Shown piece by piece: positions 21,441-31,970 of a DNA stretch of 64,000 bases. Position numbers and translations under genes: made by a program. Below the pieces are notes generated by a model. That model did no database searches and had not been told where the DNA came from. It saw nothing but the letters and a program-made list of their open reading frames with translations. The stretch's first letter is position 1, and each line of letters begins with the position of its first letter. The stretch comes from Prorocentrum cordatum. Taxonomy: Eukaryota > Sar > Dinophyceae > Prorocentrales > Prorocentraceae. The stretch lies in the NCBI GenBank assembly GCA_963575745.1, contig CAUYUJ010009779.1:653811-717810 (forward strand), in the 5' to 3' direction.

Positions 21441-22220
21441 GACGCATGCGAACCCTGCCATGGCGGCCTTCGGTGGGCCTCCCCGTGGGGCCACGAACCG
21501 TGTGAGGGGTGTGCCAGAATGGACATGCGGTGGGCGGGGAGGGCGCATGTGGACTCCGGACTGTGCCCCTGGGGCCTTAGGTGGAGCTCCGCATGGGGCC
21601 ACGAAGCGGGGCTGGAATGGACGTGCGGCGGGGCGGGGGGGACGCATGTGTACGCGCCCACTGGGGCCTTCGGTGGACCTCCCTGTTGGGCCGCGAAGCG
21701 TGAGAGGGGTGTGCCGAAATAGACGTGCGGTGGGCGGGGGCAGCGCATGAGGGCCCTGTCATGGCGGCCTTCGGTGGAACTCCCCATGGGGCCACAAACC
21801 GTGTGAGGTGTGTTTGCCAGAATGAACATGCGGTGGGCGGGGAAGGCGCGTGCGGACCCTGCCACTGGGGCCTTCGGTAGAGCTCCACATGGGGTCATGA
21901 ACCGTGTGAGGGGTGTGCCGACATGGGCATGCGGTGAGACGGGAGGACGCATGCGGACGCGGCCACTGGGGCCTTCGGTGGAGCTCCCTGAGGGGCTACG
22001 AACCGTGTGAGGGGTGTGAGGAAAGGGCATGCGGTGGGCGGGGAGGACGCATGCGGACGCAGCAACTGGGGCCTTCGGCTCCCTGTGCGGCCACGAACCT
22101 TGTGAGAGGTATGCCAGAATGGACATGCGGTGAGCGGGGGAACCGCATGCGGACGCGGCCACTGGGGCCTTCGGTAGAGCTCACCATGGGCCATGGGGCC
22201 ACGACCCGTGTCAGGGGTGT
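21441..22220 (+). repeat. Satellite S, ~100-bp subfamily
   Basis: The same core continues, but units gain GAATGGACATGCGGTGGGCG and the period rises to about 100 bp. It is a distinct subarray of about 7-8 units, joined directly to the 89-bp array and ending in the junction module at 22225. Confidence 0.88.
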
Positions 22221-22224
22221 GCCG

Positions 22225-22400
22225 AAATGGAAATGCGGAGGGCAGAGGCAAGGAGGGGGAGGAGGGAGGAGGGGGAGGAGGACGAGGAGGAGAGGATGCG
22301 GAGGGCGAAGGCGAGGAGGGGGAGAAGGGAGGAGGGGGCGCTGTCTCTTCAAAACGAGGACCCAACACCACAGGAAGGTTGGGAACAAGACCCCATTAAG
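22225..22400 (+). repeat. Satellite junction module J, copy 1
   Basis: After GGA-rich text comes GCGCTGTCTCTTCAAAACGA, then GGACCCAACACC and GGTTGGGAA. The reverse complement of the same module borders the other satellite array at 62230-62395. Confidence 0.85.
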
Positions 22401-22439
22401 AAGAAGTACAGGGGAATAACACAACAAACACTCATCATC

Positions 22440-22575
22440 TCTCGGAGGTCCGCGCGGACTTCTTGGATTGGCGCTTGGTCCCCGCCCTGGCGCGCGGAGC
22501 GCGCGAGGGGGGGCGCCGAAGGAACTACGAGGGGGGGGGCCCAGCGCCGATCCAAGAAATCCGCCCGGACCTCCA
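22440..22575. mobile_element. Foldback element M4, copy 1
   Basis: Inverted ends read CTCGGAGGTCCGCGCGGACT and TTGGATTGGCGCTNGG inward; the centre is GCGCGCGGAGCGCGC text. Related copies lie at 34495-34641 and 36190-36389. No target-site duplication is clear. Confidence 0.75.
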
Positions 22576-22989
22576 ATAATGTTGATGCAGCTTAGCTATG
22601 CCAGAGCAAGAAGCGGCGAGCAAAGGGGGAAGTGAGAAGGAGCGGGCCTTCTCAGAAGGCTCGGAAAACCTGAGGCCGTCTGAGCCGTTTCTATGCCTTC
22701 CCTGGAGACGCAGAACACCTCCTGGAAGGCGCGAGGGCTTGTGAGAAGTCCCGCCGCCTTCTGAGAAGGCCTTCTCCTTCTCACTTCCCTCCCAGGCGCG
22801 CCGCTGATAACTCGGGTCTCCCGCGGCCGTTCGGGTCGATCCCGGCAACCCCGGAACGCTCTCGGCGAGGCGCAGCCGCTGGAACCCATCCCAAAGGTGG
22901 AAAACCGCCGAGACCCGACGCGAATCTCCGAATCGCTCGCTGCCGAAAGAAACGCATGTAACGTGAGCCACCGCTCATCCTGATGGGCC
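22576..22989. other. Spacer without recognisable gene
   Basis: Ordinary GC-rich text; GGCCTTCTCAGAAGGC-type words recur (22645, 22755). No exon identified. Confidence 0.35.
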
Positions 22990-23160
22990 TGTTTTTCACC
23001 ACTACCATACGTTGGAGGGGGGAAGGAGGAGGAGGAGGAGGAGGACGAGGCGGAGCAGGACAAAGAGGAGGAGGAGGAGGAGGAGGAGGACGAGGAGGAG
23101 GAGGGGGAGGAGGAAGAGGAGAAGGAGGAGAAGGAGGGGGCGGGGGAAGAGGAGGCGGCG
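22990..23160 (+). repeat. (GGA)n microsatellite
   Basis: A GGA array preceded by CACCACTACCATACG, which resembles the hairpin arm at 25411. Confidence 0.93.
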
Positions 23161-23202
23161 CGCCCTTTGACGGCTCCCTCTCCGCGCTGCACCCTGCTGG
23201 CC

Positions 23203-23537
23203 CTCGGGTCGGGCGTGTCCTCCTACAGGCAAAAACCCTAAGAAGGACGCGCGACTTTGCTCAGGGTACCCTTGCGTCCTCGCTCTTCCTTGCTCTTGCG
23301 TCCTTGAGGTGTTCGTCGTCCGCCGCCTCAGAAATCCCAACTTCGGCTTCCAAGGGTCTTGCGTCCTTACCGCGCGTCATTCTTAGGGTTTTCGACAGGC
23401 GGATGTTGGAGGAACAATTGACAATGCTCAAAACATGCTCTCAAAAGTTGGCAAACAGAATCCAGACATCCTCCCCAGACTAAATGTTTTTTACTATTTC
23501 TGAATGCTCCTCCTGTGGAGGGACACGCCCGACTGAA
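23203..23537. mobile_element. M1 element (copy d) carrying nested M5
   Basis: The left end is GGTCGGGCGTGTCCTCCTAC; the right end is CTCCTGTGGAGGGACACGCC then CGACTGAA. The flanks TGCTGGCC (23195-23202) and TGCTAGCC (23538-23545) match at 7 of 8 bases. M5 (23231-23392) is inserted within it just after the left terminus. Confidence 0.8.
23231..23392. mobile_element. Foldback element M5 nested in M1
   Basis: 162 bp, starting AAAAACCCTAAGAAGGACGC and ending CGTCATTCTTAGGGTTTT. The flanks CTACAGGC (23223-23230) and CGACAGGC (23393-23400) match at 7 of 8; an uninterrupted M1 would read CTACAGGCGGAT. A same-length copy in opposite orientation is at 34191-34352. Confidence 0.82.
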
Positions 23538-23625
23538 TGCTAGCCGCAAGGACCAACGTCTGGCACGTCAGCGAATGACCACAGCGGCGGGAGAGCAGGT
23601 GTGCCCTACATGTCATAGAGGCCTA

Positions 23626-23850
23626 CCAGATGGAGTCGGAGTATATGGTTTCGGAGGATCGCGCCGCATCGCCGTTGCATCGCCGATGTGTCAGCGATGC
23701 ATCGGTGATACATCGCCGACGTCGGCGACACATCGCCGACGTCGGCGTGGAGAGCATCGGGCTCCGCATCGAGCTGCATCATCGTTGCATCGCCGATGCA
23801 TCGGCGATGCGGCGCGATCCTCCGACCCCATCTACTCCGACCCCATCTGG
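23626..23850. mobile_element. Foldback element M6, perfect 8-bp TSD
   Basis: 225 bp, starting CCAGATGGAGTCGGAGTA and ending with the inverted form. Inverted ends of about 60 bp include GGATCGCGCCGCATCGCC. It is flanked by perfect GAGGCCTA at 23618-23625 and 23851-23858. The centre consists of GATGCATCGGCGATG-type words. Confidence 0.88.
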
Positions 23851-23859
23851 GAGGCCTAG

Positions 23860-25405
23860 ATTTCAAGCAACCACGAACTATCAGAAAACTGCTCCTCGAC
23901 CTGCGCGCTGGCGCGCGCAGTAGGCGTCGAGCCACAAGGCCAGCGAGGGGAGCGGGCAGAGAACATCGGGTCCGCTGGAGGACGAAACCCATGTCCCCCT
24001 ACAGCAAGGAATCCGCACGATCCATCCGCGAGCCCCTCCCGGGCTCGGGCCTGACAAATTGTCCGAACCTTCTACAGCCCATGCCCAGAAAGGCCCGCGA
24101 GCCTTCAGGGGCACGAGTCGCGCTCGCTCGCAGTCTGGGAGTCCGAGAACCGACGGAGGATGCAGGAAGGTAATCCAACCACCGCACATGCCTCAACAAA
24201 TTGGAGGGGGAGGGACTAATAGAAACGAGCGGGCAAGATTGGACACAGCTCGGCCAAGTAAGTCGTGAAGCGCAAACAACACAGCAGAGGGTGTGCTGTT
24301 TTTTTTCTACGTCCTCAGCGCTCGTCAGCTCGGAGTCAATGTTAGCTATCGCGAGTGGACGAGCAGTGGATAATATTGCGAGCAGTATGATATGGTTTGA
24401 CTGGTAACGAATGTAACAATATTGAATATGAGAGGATGTCTGGAAGAACCTAGTATGGATGTGTAACGAGGGCGAAGGTTGAAACTTTGAGCGGAGACGC
24501 CAGAGGTCCCACGCAACGAGGATACCACGATATATCCTAAACGAAGCGACGCAATTGCATCGTGCCAAAAACTATAACTATAATCACTGGGACGATCCGC
24601 CCAAGGGATCCCGTCCCTCAGTCACGTATTGAAAATGCTGGCACAGAGGAGCAAGGATCACACTTCACAAACAAGTGTCTGTAGAAGGCTGTCCGACATT
24701 GACCGCCAGCGGTGACCTTCAGATCACAGGGTCTAGGACAATTCGCCAGCAAGTTGAACAAACTGAGTGCCTGCTACCTTAAATATTAACTCGCATTCTT
24801 GCGCAGCCAGCCTTACCAGATGAGAGCATGGAGGGAAATGACAGGGAAACAAAGCTGGCATCAGGCTGGGTAATAACTATCCTAGTCTTTTGGTAGAGAT
24901 ATGCGCTGGCGGTGTACGGGAAAAAGAATGGGAACGAAGGCAGCCCGGTACCTCTGACTCCGTGGTTGCCCAGTACCTGCTTGAAGAATGGCTGGAACAT
25001 CGTGGAATAATGGGATCATGGGGGGCGATACATAATCGGCCGCTCCCAATTCCCACACTAGACTCACGATGCCGTCGCCCGACTGAGACAAGGGGCCGCT
25101 AAAGGCTGGCAGACCGCGAGCACTGCCAGCGACCGCCTCTTCGAAGCCCCTCCACCTCCCATCGGAGGGCGTCCACTATACATCTACACCGGTTCTGGCT
25201 GCGAGCGCCACTCCTGGCTACGCACGCCCTCCTGGGGACAAGACCGGTGTACGCACCGATCCAAGGCCCTCCCAGCTTGGCCAGGAGGGCAATCTGCACC
25301 GAGCTGGGGCCCAGCAGCCGCCCCGGCCAGGATCCATGTCAGTGCGCTTGCCGAAAGCACTGGAAAGCCTCGAGCCCCCTGCCCTCAGGACCCTAGTCGA
25401 TGGGG
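23860..25405. other. 1.5 kb of unassigned sequence
   Basis: Part of it (24190-25100) is less GC-rich than its surroundings. I found no coding exon, RNA, satellite or copy of the repeats seen elsewhere. Confidence 0.4.
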
Positions 25406-25410
25406 CAATT

Positions 25411-25523
25411 GTCCACCACCACTACCATGGCTAGGACGGGCCAGAAGGACTGATGGGGAAACACTCCAGCTCCTCCTCCTCCTCCTCCTCATCCCCTTCC
25501 TACCTATGGTAGTGGTGGTGAAA
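25411..25523. repeat. Hairpin with CACCACCACTACCAT arms
   Basis: CCACCACCACTACCATGG at the left and CTATGGTAGTGGTGGTG at the right form an inverted repeat around a short CTC run. A half copy of the arm is at 22995. Confidence 0.7.
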
Positions 25524-26185
25524 CATCGGCCATCACTATTCAGATGCTGCCGTGACACTGGACTACGGCGGATGCAGCTTCGGAGGCCATGATAGCCGCC
25601 AGAATACCCCTCACGAGGCCCAGAGAGCCCCCTGAGGTCCCGAATGGTGCGGGAGGCTGGGGGGCAACTTAGGCCTGGACCGCCTTTGGTAAAGTCCCAC
25701 TGTTCCGAAGTGGGGACGCGAGAAATGTGGGGACTCAGAAATGGAGATGATGTCAACGCCCGCGGCGACATCGACGGCGAGCCCTGTTTAAAGTTGGCAA
25801 GCCCTGCTGCTGGTCGTCTCGGAGCAGGGCGTGTTGAGACAGCGGCAGCTCAAAGACGGTCCCCAGAATCCTCCCAGGGTCCAAACGCACCGGCACCCCG
25901 AGCAGCGTCCAGCCGTGGCGACGAGGGGGCCCCCCGCCGAAGGCCAACTACCGTTGTCTCAGCTCTCCCTCCCCTGACCATCGCACCGGGCGAGTGCATA
26001 GCGGGCGTTTCTTTTGTTATTCGGCGTTCCGACATTGGGTGGAGGGGGGGAGTTGGGGTTCTCGCTCTGGACCCTTGCTTGGCGCGACTGCTTGCAGCCG
26101 TGCGTCCTGTGTGGGAGACCCCACCTGCTCGAGACGGGCGCCAGAAACAACCAATATCGGCTGCAGAGCTATGTTGTTCCCTGTA
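25524..26185. other. Spacer without recognisable gene
   Basis: Open frames exist but have no recognisable motif or intron-exon structure. Confidence 0.4.
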
Positions 26186-26636
26186 CTTTTTGGCCGCTCG
26201 AAATTCTTCCTGGTGGTCAACGCTAAAACAGGTTGGAGCATCATAACTCCAGAGGGGGGGGGGGAGGGCGAGGATCCGTGCCGATCGACAAGACAACGCA
26301 TAAACAAAAACGCCCGCACAGCCGACGCTCTGCGAGCCCGCCCGCCTCCCCAGAGCCCGCCCCAAACAGCCAAGATCTACTCCAGAGGTTGAGCAGGGAC
26401 CGGCCGCCCCGGCCTTCCTATAGCCCTACCACGAAGTGTTCTTAGAACCCAAAAAATGTTCTAAGAACAACAGCAATGTCCCTAGAACGTGAACCCGATG
26501 TGTTAGAACAAGAAAGGCTCCGCCAGCAATGGTCTAAGAGCATTTCGTGGAAACCACAAAAGGTTCTTGGAACAGTGTTTGGTAGGGCTATAGGCGAGCC
26601 AGGACGCTTCACCACTGCTTGAAGACGGGGTGGGGA
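26186..26636 (+). repeat. R2 3' fragment followed by foldback repeat R3, copy 2
   Basis: 26186-26250 carries CTCGAAATTCTTCCTGGTGG from R2. 26384-26636 is R3: inverted ends TATAGCCCTACCA...GTGTTCTTAGAACC and GGTTCTTGGAACAGTGTTTG...GGTAGGGCTATA, inside the flanks shared with copy 1 (GAGCAGGGACCG, AGGCGAGCCAGGACG). R2 and R3 are neighbours here and near 1-1.9 kb. Confidence 0.75.
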
Positions 26637-26702
26637 GGGAGAGGGCGAGGGCCCGTGCCGATCGGCAAAACAACGAATCAAAACGAAGACGCCCGCACAG
26701 TC

Positions 26703-26864
26703 TTAGGTCGGGCATGTCCCCCTACAGGCCGAGCTTGGACGAAACATTCGAACATGCCCAACAAAAATCCCCCTACATAGCCAACAGATGCTCAAAAATC
26801 GTCCCCAGCCTATTCCTCGACTATTTTCGAATGCGCCCCCTGTCGAAGGACAGGCCCGACTTAA
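26703..26864. mobile_element. M1 element (copy e)
   Basis: 162 bp, starting TTAGGTCGGGCATGTCCCCC and ending GGACAGGCCCGACTTAA. The flanks GCACAGTC and GTAGAAGT do not match, so the target-site duplication is lost or the flanks were rearranged. Confidence 0.85.
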
Positions 26865-26879
26865 GTAGAAGTGCCCCTG

Positions 26880-27130
26880 GCCCAAGGTGCCCCCCGCTTT
26901 TCACTCCGTTTTGGAGCCCCTGGGGCCCTTTGGGCCTCGTGAGGGGTGCCCTTGAGGCCGCCTGGGCCACCCTGAGAATCCTGGGGGGTACCTTGGGCCA
27001 GGGTTTACTTCTCGCCACGCCCGACGATGCTGCTCCAATCGCACTCGAGGACCGTGCCCCAAACATGACCTCGAGCACCCCTGGAAAAGTGTCGCGACGG
27101 CGTCGAAACAGCGTCGAGCGAGCGTCATCA
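26880..27130 (+). repeat. Dispersed repeat R2, copy 3 (5' part)
   Basis: Shares GGCCGCCTGGGCCACCCTGA, GAATCCTGGGGG, CGATGCTGCTCC and GAAACAGCGTCGAGCGA with 29190-29612, where an M7 element lies at the equivalent of the TGCTGCTCC position. Confidence 0.8.
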
Positions 27131-27154
27131 TGGCCGACGCTCTCCGAGCCTGGG

Positions 27155-27278
27155 CATCGCTCGGACGTCCATTCCCTGTGTTTTTTTTATCGGTTTCGTG
27201 CGTGGCTTTTTCGCCGAATGATCCAGGATGCTCCTCGATGGTCCTCGCCGAAGGAAAAATGCACACGTCCGAGCGATG
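27155..27278. mobile_element. Foldback element M7, copy 1
   Basis: About 124 bp with ends CATCGCTCGGACGTCCATTC and CACACGTCCGAGCGATG; the interior is TTTCGTGCGTGG and GATGCTCCTCGATGGTCCTC. Copies at 27498-27618, 29303-29423 and 37254-37374 are highly similar and in the same orientation. No clear target-site duplication. Confidence 0.85.
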
Positions 27279-27497
27279 CCAAGGAGCGAGCAGGCCCGCC
27301 TCCCCGGAGCCCGCCTCGAGCGCGCGCGCGCCCCTAGCCGCCGCGCGGCCGGCGCTCCGGCCGCGCGCGCGGGGCGGCGCGCCGCGGCGGGTCGCCCGCC
27401 TGCGCCCAGCCCCTCGCCCGGAGGACGGCGAGGGTGTACTCCTGCAGGAAGCCGCGCGCTACAGGGCAGTTTTTACTACATGGGATTTTTAACTCGC

Positions 27498-27618
27498 CAT
27501 CGTTCGGACGTCCATTCCCTGTGTCTTTTTCGGTTTCGTGCGTGGATTTTTCGCCAAATGATCAAGGATGCTCCTCGATGGTCCTCGCCGAAGGAAAAAT
27601 GCACACGTCCGAGCGATG
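27498..27618. mobile_element. Foldback element M7, copy 2
   Basis: As copy 1, with CATCGTTCGG at the left end. Its flanks extend the inverted repeat (TTTTTAACT on the left, AGTTAAA on the right). Confidence 0.83.
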
Positions 27619-27621
27619 CAA

Positions 27622-27766
27622 AGTTAAACATATATGATTTCGAATAAGACATGACTAATTTATGAATACATGTATGCATGAACTCCTCGTTGTTTTGAAT
27701 TCCAAATCCCTGCATGTTTCATACATGATCCGCACGCGGAGCACGTATGAAAAACGGCACTGTATA
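27622..27766. mobile_element. M3 element, copy 2
   Basis: Shares TTTATGAATACATG-type text, ACTCCTCGTTGTTTT, AAATCCCTGCATG, ATACATGATCCGCACGCGGA and GGCACTGTA with 11346-11477. It abuts the right end of an M7 copy. Confidence 0.78.
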
Positions 27767-28217
27767 CTGGAGCAAGGAAAGGCGGCACCAACACCAACGG
27801 GGCGAGAGGAGACGCGCGGAGGCAGGGGGGGCCTACCTGGTGGTGTGGTCCCCCCCTCTCGCGCGAGACATCCCCAGTCTTTCGCTCGGGGAGGCATCGT
27901 GGACCTCCTCGCTGGAGGTGGGCCCCCTGGTGGTGTTGGTATGGCTTCTCCTCTCTCCGAATATACACCGACGTTTTTGTGCGGCCCTGCACGGACCTTT
28001 GCGCAAGAGAGCGGAGCGGGGTGTATACGGGACCCTGGTGTATACATGTTCCAAAATGTTTCCTGGGAAAACGGGGAATCAAGTATACACTACACCACCC
28101 CGACGTCGTCCCCGACCCTCAAAAAGTCCGGGGATTGGAAGACGGCCCGCCACTGGTAATGTATGGGCTCCAATTTCCGATCCTGGTCTGGGCTTATGCC
28201 GGGTGTTGCTAGAAGTG
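27767..28217. other. Spacer without recognisable gene
   Basis: Contains local inverted words (ACCAACACCAACGGGGCG against TGGTGGTGTTGGTATGG) but no gene. The last 8 bases, TAGAAGTG, also follow the right end of the M1 copy at 26864. Confidence 0.4.
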
Positions 28218-28268
28218 TTAGGTCGGGCCTGTCCCCCTACAGGGTGATTTGGGGCGAAGAATAAAGAA
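28218..28268 (+). mobile_element. M1 element (copy f), left end only
   Basis: TTAGGTCGGGCCTGTCCCCC, then GATTTGGGGCGAAGAAT and AATACCCCC, after which R4 text takes over. No right end follows. Confidence 0.7.
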
Positions 28269-28269
28269 T

Positions 28270-29250
28270 ACCCCCAGGTCCAAGAGTTGCCCAGGAGATC
28301 TCCAAGACGGCCCAAGAGGCCTCCGAGAGGTCCTTCAGGAAGGCCCGAAGAAGCTAAAATCATTTAATTGCTCCTGTTCCGCTTTCCGACGACCCCAGAC
28401 GGCCCAAGAGCCCCCAAAGATCGCCCCCACAGCGCCCAAGAGGCCTTCAAGATGGCCTCAGGACTGCCCAAGAGGCCCCCAAGGGGACACACAGACGACC
28501 CAAGAGGCCTCCAAGACGCCCAAGATGGCCTCCAAGACGGCCCTGGAGCATTCCAAAAGGGCCCCAAGTCGGCCCAGAGAGGCGGCTTCGCTCGGCGTCA
28601 GACGGGCCAAGAGCCCACCAAGATTGCCGAAATTGGCTCGAAGCTGGCCCAAGACGGCCAAAGAGGCCTCCAAGAGGCCTCCCAGAAGTTCTCCAGGAAG
28701 GCCAGAAAAGCAAACAAAAAAAGCATGGTTCTCCTTAGGTTGTTGAAGGATGTTTGCATTTGCTTCTTTTCGGCCTTCCGACGGCCTTCCGACGGCCCAA
28801 GAGCCCCCAAAGATCACCCAAGGATCGCCCAAGAAGCTTCCAAGGTGGCCCCAGAACAGCCAAAGAGACCCCCAAGACGGCCCCACGAGGCCCCCTCAGA
28901 CGGCCCAAGAGGCTTTTAAGGCACCCAGGATGGCCTCCAAGACGGCCCTGGAGCATTCCAAGAAGGCCCCAAGTCGGCCCAGAGATGCCCCCCAAACGGC
29001 TTCCGACGGCGTCGGACGGGCCAGGAGCCCACCAAAACGCAAGACGGCCCAAGACTTGGAGGGCCTCCAGAAAGGCCCGAAAAGGCCAAAATCATTGATT
29101 TCCTATAGTGCTTGAAGGACTTTGGCATTTGCTTTTTTTCGGCCCTCGAGGCGGCCCAAGTGCCCCAAAGATCGCCGAAGAGACCCAAGACGGCCCCAAG
29201 AGGCCCCCAGGACAGCCCTGGAGGCCGCCTGGGCCACCCTGAGAATCCTG
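28270..29250 (+). repeat. R4 repeat array, three long units
   Basis: Degenerate CCAAGAGGCCTCCAAGACGG text in three units of about 370 bp, each led by TTGAAGGANNTTTGCATTTG and TTCGGCCTTCCGACG or a variant (28363, 28743, 29110). No gene. Confidence 0.8.
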
Positions 29251-29612
29251 GGGGTTACCTTAATCCAGGGGTACTTTTCGCAACACCCGATGATGCTGCT
29301 CCCATCGCTCGGACGTCCATTCCCTGTGTTTTTTTCGGTTTCGTGCGTGGATTTTTCGCCAAATGATCAAGGATGCTCCTCGATGGTCCTCGCCGAAGGA
29401 ACAATGTACACGTCCGAGCGATGCCAGGCTTAAGGATCACGTCCCAGAAATAATCTCGAGCACCCGAAAAAAGGTGTCGAGACGGTGTCGAAACAGCGTC
29501 GAGCGAGGGGTCTCCCAAGGCCCCACGTACGAAAACCCTGGAGTTTCGGTACCGTCTTGGTGCTCGAGATTCTTCCTGGCGGTTGAAGCTAAAGTAGACT
29601 GGAAAATCAGAA
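29190..29612 (+). repeat. Dispersed repeat R2, fullest copy, with M7 inside
   Basis: Carries all R2 parts: GGCCGCCTGGGCCACCCTGA, GATGATGCTGCTCCCATCG, then M7 (29303-29423), then CCCAGAAATAATCTCGAGCA, GTCGAAACAGCGTCGAGCGA and TGGAGTTTCGGTACC. In the copy at 1030 the same position reads TCCCATCGTACGTAAGG with no M7. Confidence 0.8.
29303..29423. mobile_element. Foldback element M7, copy 3
   Basis: Same ends and interior as copies 1, 2 and 4; sits inside R2. Confidence 0.83.
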
Positions 29613-29825
29613 GTCTGGGCTCCCTTTGACTATTTGACAACTCTGGGAGGCCGACTTAGGCCTGCTTGCATGAGGCCGGCGATTGGGGTCGTTGGACATG
29701 CGTAAGGAGTGCTCGTTGGCATCCCATGAGCTAATGCTTTCAAGCATGCCTGAGCGAGTCTAGACTTGGTCGCTTTGGGTATGGTAGCTTTTGAGAATGG
29801 CAGTGAATCAAGGGGAACCCGACTC
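29613..29825. other. Short spacer
   Basis: No feature recognised. Confidence 0.3.
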
Positions 29826-30070
29826 CTTAGGAGGCAACTACTGGGAGGTTTTCGTCGGAAGGATTAAGGAGGATTAAGCCCCATTGGGGGGCTGTTACGC
29901 CAGAGTGGGCCTCGGATCAAGCGGGATCAAGCAGGATTAGACGGGATTAAACGGGATTGAGCCGGATTCAGCGGGACTAAGCGGGATTTAGCCGGATTGA
30001 GCGGGATTTCGGATCAGGGCTAAATCAGAATTTGACCTCCTGGAGTTGCATCCGAAGACTCCTGCCTCAA
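29826..30070 (+). repeat. Dispersed repeat R5, copy 2 (uninterrupted)
   Basis: AGGAGGCAACTACTGGGAGG marks the empty site for M3. It continues CGGAAGGATTAAGG, CCCCATTGGGGGGCTGTTAC and a run of GCGGGATTNAGC decamers (29920-30015), ending near ACCTCCTGGAGTTGCAT. Confidence 0.82.
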
Positions 30071-30283
30071 GCTGCACTCGATGCCGTCGACCAGCTCCCG
30101 TGCGGCGCTCTGGCCGCCACCGACTTCGCCGTCCAGCCTCTCCACCAGCCGCCTGCAATGCAGCCTTGTGGCCTTGCTCGGCCGCGGCCTGCGCTGGGTC
30201 GCGTGCGGGAAGTGGCAGAAGCCGCACTGCGCGCCGTTCGCGCAGCCCACCCGAGAGCTGAAGTAGTGGCACGGCCTCAGGGG

Positions 30284-30670
30284 TTAGGTCGGGCGTGTCC
30301 TCCCACAGGGGGATTTCGGCAACAAAGAAAACACTAGTCAAAACTATGCAAAACTACTCAAAAAGTTGTCCCCAGATAATCTTAAAGCGTAGCCTTGAAC
30401 TTCTTCCGGGAAGCAGCCCGTTTGCTGTTTGCAAGGCGTTGGGCTTGCCTCGGGGCATTCGTGTTCTCTTCTTCCGGGAAGACCGATTGAGCGGCCACGG
30501 ATCGGCCGGCCCTCGCCCAGCTTCCAAATGAACTCTGGGGGGGGGGAGTTTGTGCAGCACGAATAACACCATAGCCCAAGAACGTGTAAGAATACTCGAG
30601 CCGTAGTCTCCACACTATTTGCTGCACTCTTTCTGAATCTTCCTCCTGTGGAGGGACACGCCCGACTTAA
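30284..30670. mobile_element. M1 element (copy g), long form
   Basis: 387 bp, from TTAGGTCGGGCGTGTCCTCC to GGACACGCCCGACTTAA. Flanks CTCAGGGG (30276-30283) and CTCTGGGG (30671-30678) match at 7 of 8. It is longer than other copies because of extra interior text with no recognisable gene. Confidence 0.83.
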
Positions 30671-30959
30671 CTCTGGGGGGGAGGCGGCGCGGGCCAGGCC
30701 GCCGCCGCGGGGCGACGTGCCCACGCAGAGGCGAGCGCAGGGGCCGCGGCTGCAGCCACGGCGAACGCCAGGGCCAGGATGGCACCCCTGGGTGCCCCGA
30801 GGGAGCCCAAGAGGGCGCCTCCAGGATGACCCCCCCTGGGTGTCCCGAGGGGGCCCAGGAGGGCCCCTCTCCAGGGTGCGAGGGCAGGAAGCGTGTCGCG
30901 AGAGGCTAGGGCTCAGGAGGCGCTGCAGGATATCTCCACATCTGGCGGCCCTCGCCCCT
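30671..30959. other. GC-rich spacer
   Basis: GC-rich, with two CCCCTGGGTG(T/C)CCCGAGGG words at 30783 and 30833. No gene. Confidence 0.35.
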
Positions 30960-31150
30960 TTCGGGTGGCCCAAGAGGGGGTCAAGTGATTGTTTAGCATT
31001 GTACTGCAAGTCATGCATTGCACGCGAAAATCCAGCAATACATTTGCGCCCCGGAATGTATTGCACGCCCCAAATGTATTGAAACCCCACAAATCTATTG
31101 CACCAACCCCTTGTCGCTGGACCTCTTTTGGGTCAACCGGGCTTCTGCGG
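30960..31150. repeat. ATTGCA-rich foldback R6, copy 1
   Basis: Contains TGTATTGCACGCCCC, GCACGCGAAAATCCAGCAA and AACCCCACAAATCTATTGCA, flanked by GGGTGGCCCAAGAGGGGGTC and its near-inverse CTCTTTTGGGTCAACCGG. The relative at 33049-33493 shares the same words. Confidence 0.7.
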
Positions 31151-31566
31151 TCCCCTGTGGAAGGTCGGGGGGAACCCTGGCAGTCCTGGAAATATTGGGG
31201 CGCATCCTTCTCAGGGCCACCGTGCTCCTCCGAAGCAGGGCTCCTCTCCGAGGTACCGTCGGGGCTGATTGGAGAGGACGCGCGAGAGGACACGAGACCC
31301 TTCCGACCGAGGGACACGTTGCCATGGGAATGTAGAAGGCATGGGTCGCGATACACAGGACACACTAGAAGGCCAAAAATCCACCCCCAGTATGACCACC
31401 CCGAAAAGCTCGGCCGTTTCGTAAACGCCCCCCGAAGAAGGATTCGAACAGGGCAGGGCTGTTCAGTAAACGCCCAGAACTGTTTGGTAAACTCTAATGA
31501 ACAGGTCCGGGTGGTTCTTCTTCCCTTGACACAGGGGTACTCTTGATTTGGCAGGGTCGACCCACT
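31151..31566. other. Spacer without recognisable gene
   Basis: The right end carries CTTGATTTGGCAGGGTCGAC, which recurs imperfectly just beyond the M1 copy at 31713. Confidence 0.4.
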
Positions 31567-31705
31567 ATAGTGGGGCCTGTCCCCTGGAAAAAAGAAATCG
31601 CAAAACATGCTTTGAAAATGCGCAAACATGGTCAACAAATATTTCCCGGACAATTTTTGTTACTGGTTTTCAGGGTCCTCCTGTAGAGGGACAGGCCCGA
31701 CTCAA
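31567..31705. mobile_element. M1 element (copy h)
   Basis: The left end is worn (TAGTGGGGCCTGTCCCC); the right end is GTAGAGGGACAGGCCCGACT. Both flanks carry CTTGATNTGGCAGGGTCGAC and the following CNACTA, a direct repeat of about 26 bp, longer than a normal target-site duplication. Confidence 0.7.
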
Positions 31706-31970
31706 GGATACCCTTGATCTGGCAGGGTCGACCTACTACTCAGCCTGGACTGTACTCGGGAACGGCCAAGAAGGTGGTGTCCAGGAGGGGGGGTGCAAAT
31801 CATGGCCGGCGGCATGTGCGCGGCCCAGCGGGGGGGCCAGGGACGTAATGAAACAAGAGGAGGCGCCACGAAATCTGGGCAAATATCATGGCCCCCGCCA
31901 TGATATCCCCCCCCCTAGTCATCACCCCCTCTTTGCCGCCCCCGGTGCTACTCAGCCTGGACTTTTGGAT

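Noticed and set aside
19332-21647. Long frames on both strands (up to 654 codons) through satellite S
   Set aside because: The 89-bp unit has few stops, and since 89 is not a multiple of 3 a frame cycles through all three phases. The protein repeat merely mirrors the DNA repeat.
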